Source of the DNA: Bryobacterales bacterium
GTDB lineage: Bacteria > Acidobacteriota > Terriglobia > Bryobacterales > Bryobacteraceae
Reading direction: 5' to 3'
NCBI GenBank assembly: GCA_003132865.1
Contig: PKYZ01000332.1
Span: forward strand, 9,645 to 16,244
DNA length: 6,600 bases
Position numbers and translations under genes: made by a program. The notes under the pieces are model-generated. The model saw only the letters and a list, made by a program, of their open reading frames with translations, was not told where the DNA came from and did not search any database. This document shows, in pieces, positions 6,186 through 6,600 of the stretch. The stretch's first letter is position 1; the number at the start of each line of letters is the position of its first letter.

Positions 6186-6600
6186 TTAGTTCGTCTGGTC
6201 GGCTGAAAACGGGTCAATCACATGCTTCGCCACAGCGACGAATTTCCCGAGAGTGCAATCGAAGGTAGCGTTGCGCATACTGCAGCCGGGGATGAACACC
6301 GGGGCGCTGGCCGGCGGCGCATTGAGCGTCAGGGCCGTGCGATTGCGCAGTTGGTCCAAAGTCTGCGCGATGTAAGAGGCCCGGACGATGTACTCCCCAG
6401 TGCCTTGCGACTGGCGGAGTTCGAACGCCAGAGCGCCGCCCGGAGCACAGTAGTCCGCCTGGTATCCCGGCAGAATCCAGTCGAGATTGAACAGGCCGGC
6501 TAGTCCGGCGATATTGACGTCCGAAGCGACTAACACGATCACCTTGGTCGAGGGTTTTCCCAGCGCGCCCGTCATCGTATTCCCGGTGGCTGCCTGAACC
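6186..6600 (-). CDS. Histidine acid phosphatase family protein, C-terminal part
   Basis: The visible C-terminal 137 residues match the end of periplasmic histidine acid phosphatases such as E. coli AppA and Agp, which hydrolyse phosphomonoesters. Recognisable in order are a lead-in with GALGKPS, the segment VASDVNIAGLAGLF, LDWILPGYQ, APGGALAFEL, a segment with YIAQTLDQLRN, a PP-containing linker and IPGCSMRNATFDC, close to the GC...C pattern of AppA. At the catalytic motif the family normally has His-Asp (GHDTN); here it reads Ala-Ser-Asp-Val-Asn, so the Asp proton donor is kept but the His is Ser. The N-terminus with the RHG(X)RXP nucleophile motif lies beyond the right edge, so activity cannot be judged. 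The frame is open through the edge (in-frame VQAATGNT before the ATG at 6575), so that ATG is not the true start. The product is probably exported, by family analogy. Confidence 0.85.
   Translation of the reverse strand, partial: VQAATGNTMTGALGKPSTKVIVLVASDVNIAGLAGLFNLDWILPGYQADYCAPGGALAFELRQSQGTGEYIVRASYIAQTLDQLRNRTALTLNAPPASAPVFIPGCSMRNATFDCTLGKFVAVAKHVIDPFSADQTN

Overview
The window reads as a GC-rich stretch of bacterial chromosome, most likely from an acidobacterium of the Solibacter/Bryobacterales type. That is an inference from the DUF2934-type small protein, the style of the lexA and secreted histidine-phosphatase genes, the codon use and a heptad-like intergenic repeat. No sequence search was possible. 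I see no rRNA, tRNA, CRISPR array, insertion sequence or phage gene.

Positions 1-4921 hold one tightly packed minus-strand operon of five genes. In transcription order these are an NfeD-type membrane serine protease (ClpP-like domain, membrane domain, OB-fold), a slipin/stomatin-type SPFH protein, a single-pass membrane protein with a SPOR domain, lipoyl synthase LipA, and apolipoprotein N-acyltransferase Lnt, which runs off the left edge. Three junctions overlap (ATGA, ATGA, TTGA) and the fourth has a 4-base gap, so the genes are almost certainly co-transcribed and translationally coupled. NfeD and slipin form a classic pair. SPOR, LipA and Lnt extend it into a set dealing mainly with the cell envelope, with LipA as the metabolic outlier. 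The strongest ribosome binding site at the head of the operon is placed for an out-of-frame 15-codon mini-ORF rather than for the NfeD frame.

Positions 4922-5077 are a divergent intergenic region. To its right, on the plus strand, is a 100-residue protein with a C-terminal DUF2934 motif (5078-5380). A short gap containing four degenerate 7-base repeats separates it from a convergent lexA (5460-6086, minus), which has intact autocleavage residues and a good candidate promoter. Upstream of lexA is a hairpin, then the C-terminal part of a histidine acid phosphatase family protein (6186 to the right edge, minus), in which the usual His-Asp catalytic motif reads Ser-Asp.

Most of the window is ordinary housekeeping and envelope content. 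The points worth a second look are the altered phosphatase motif, the start region of the NfeD gene, and the five-gene operon as a unit. I found no convincing evidence of a wholly new system.
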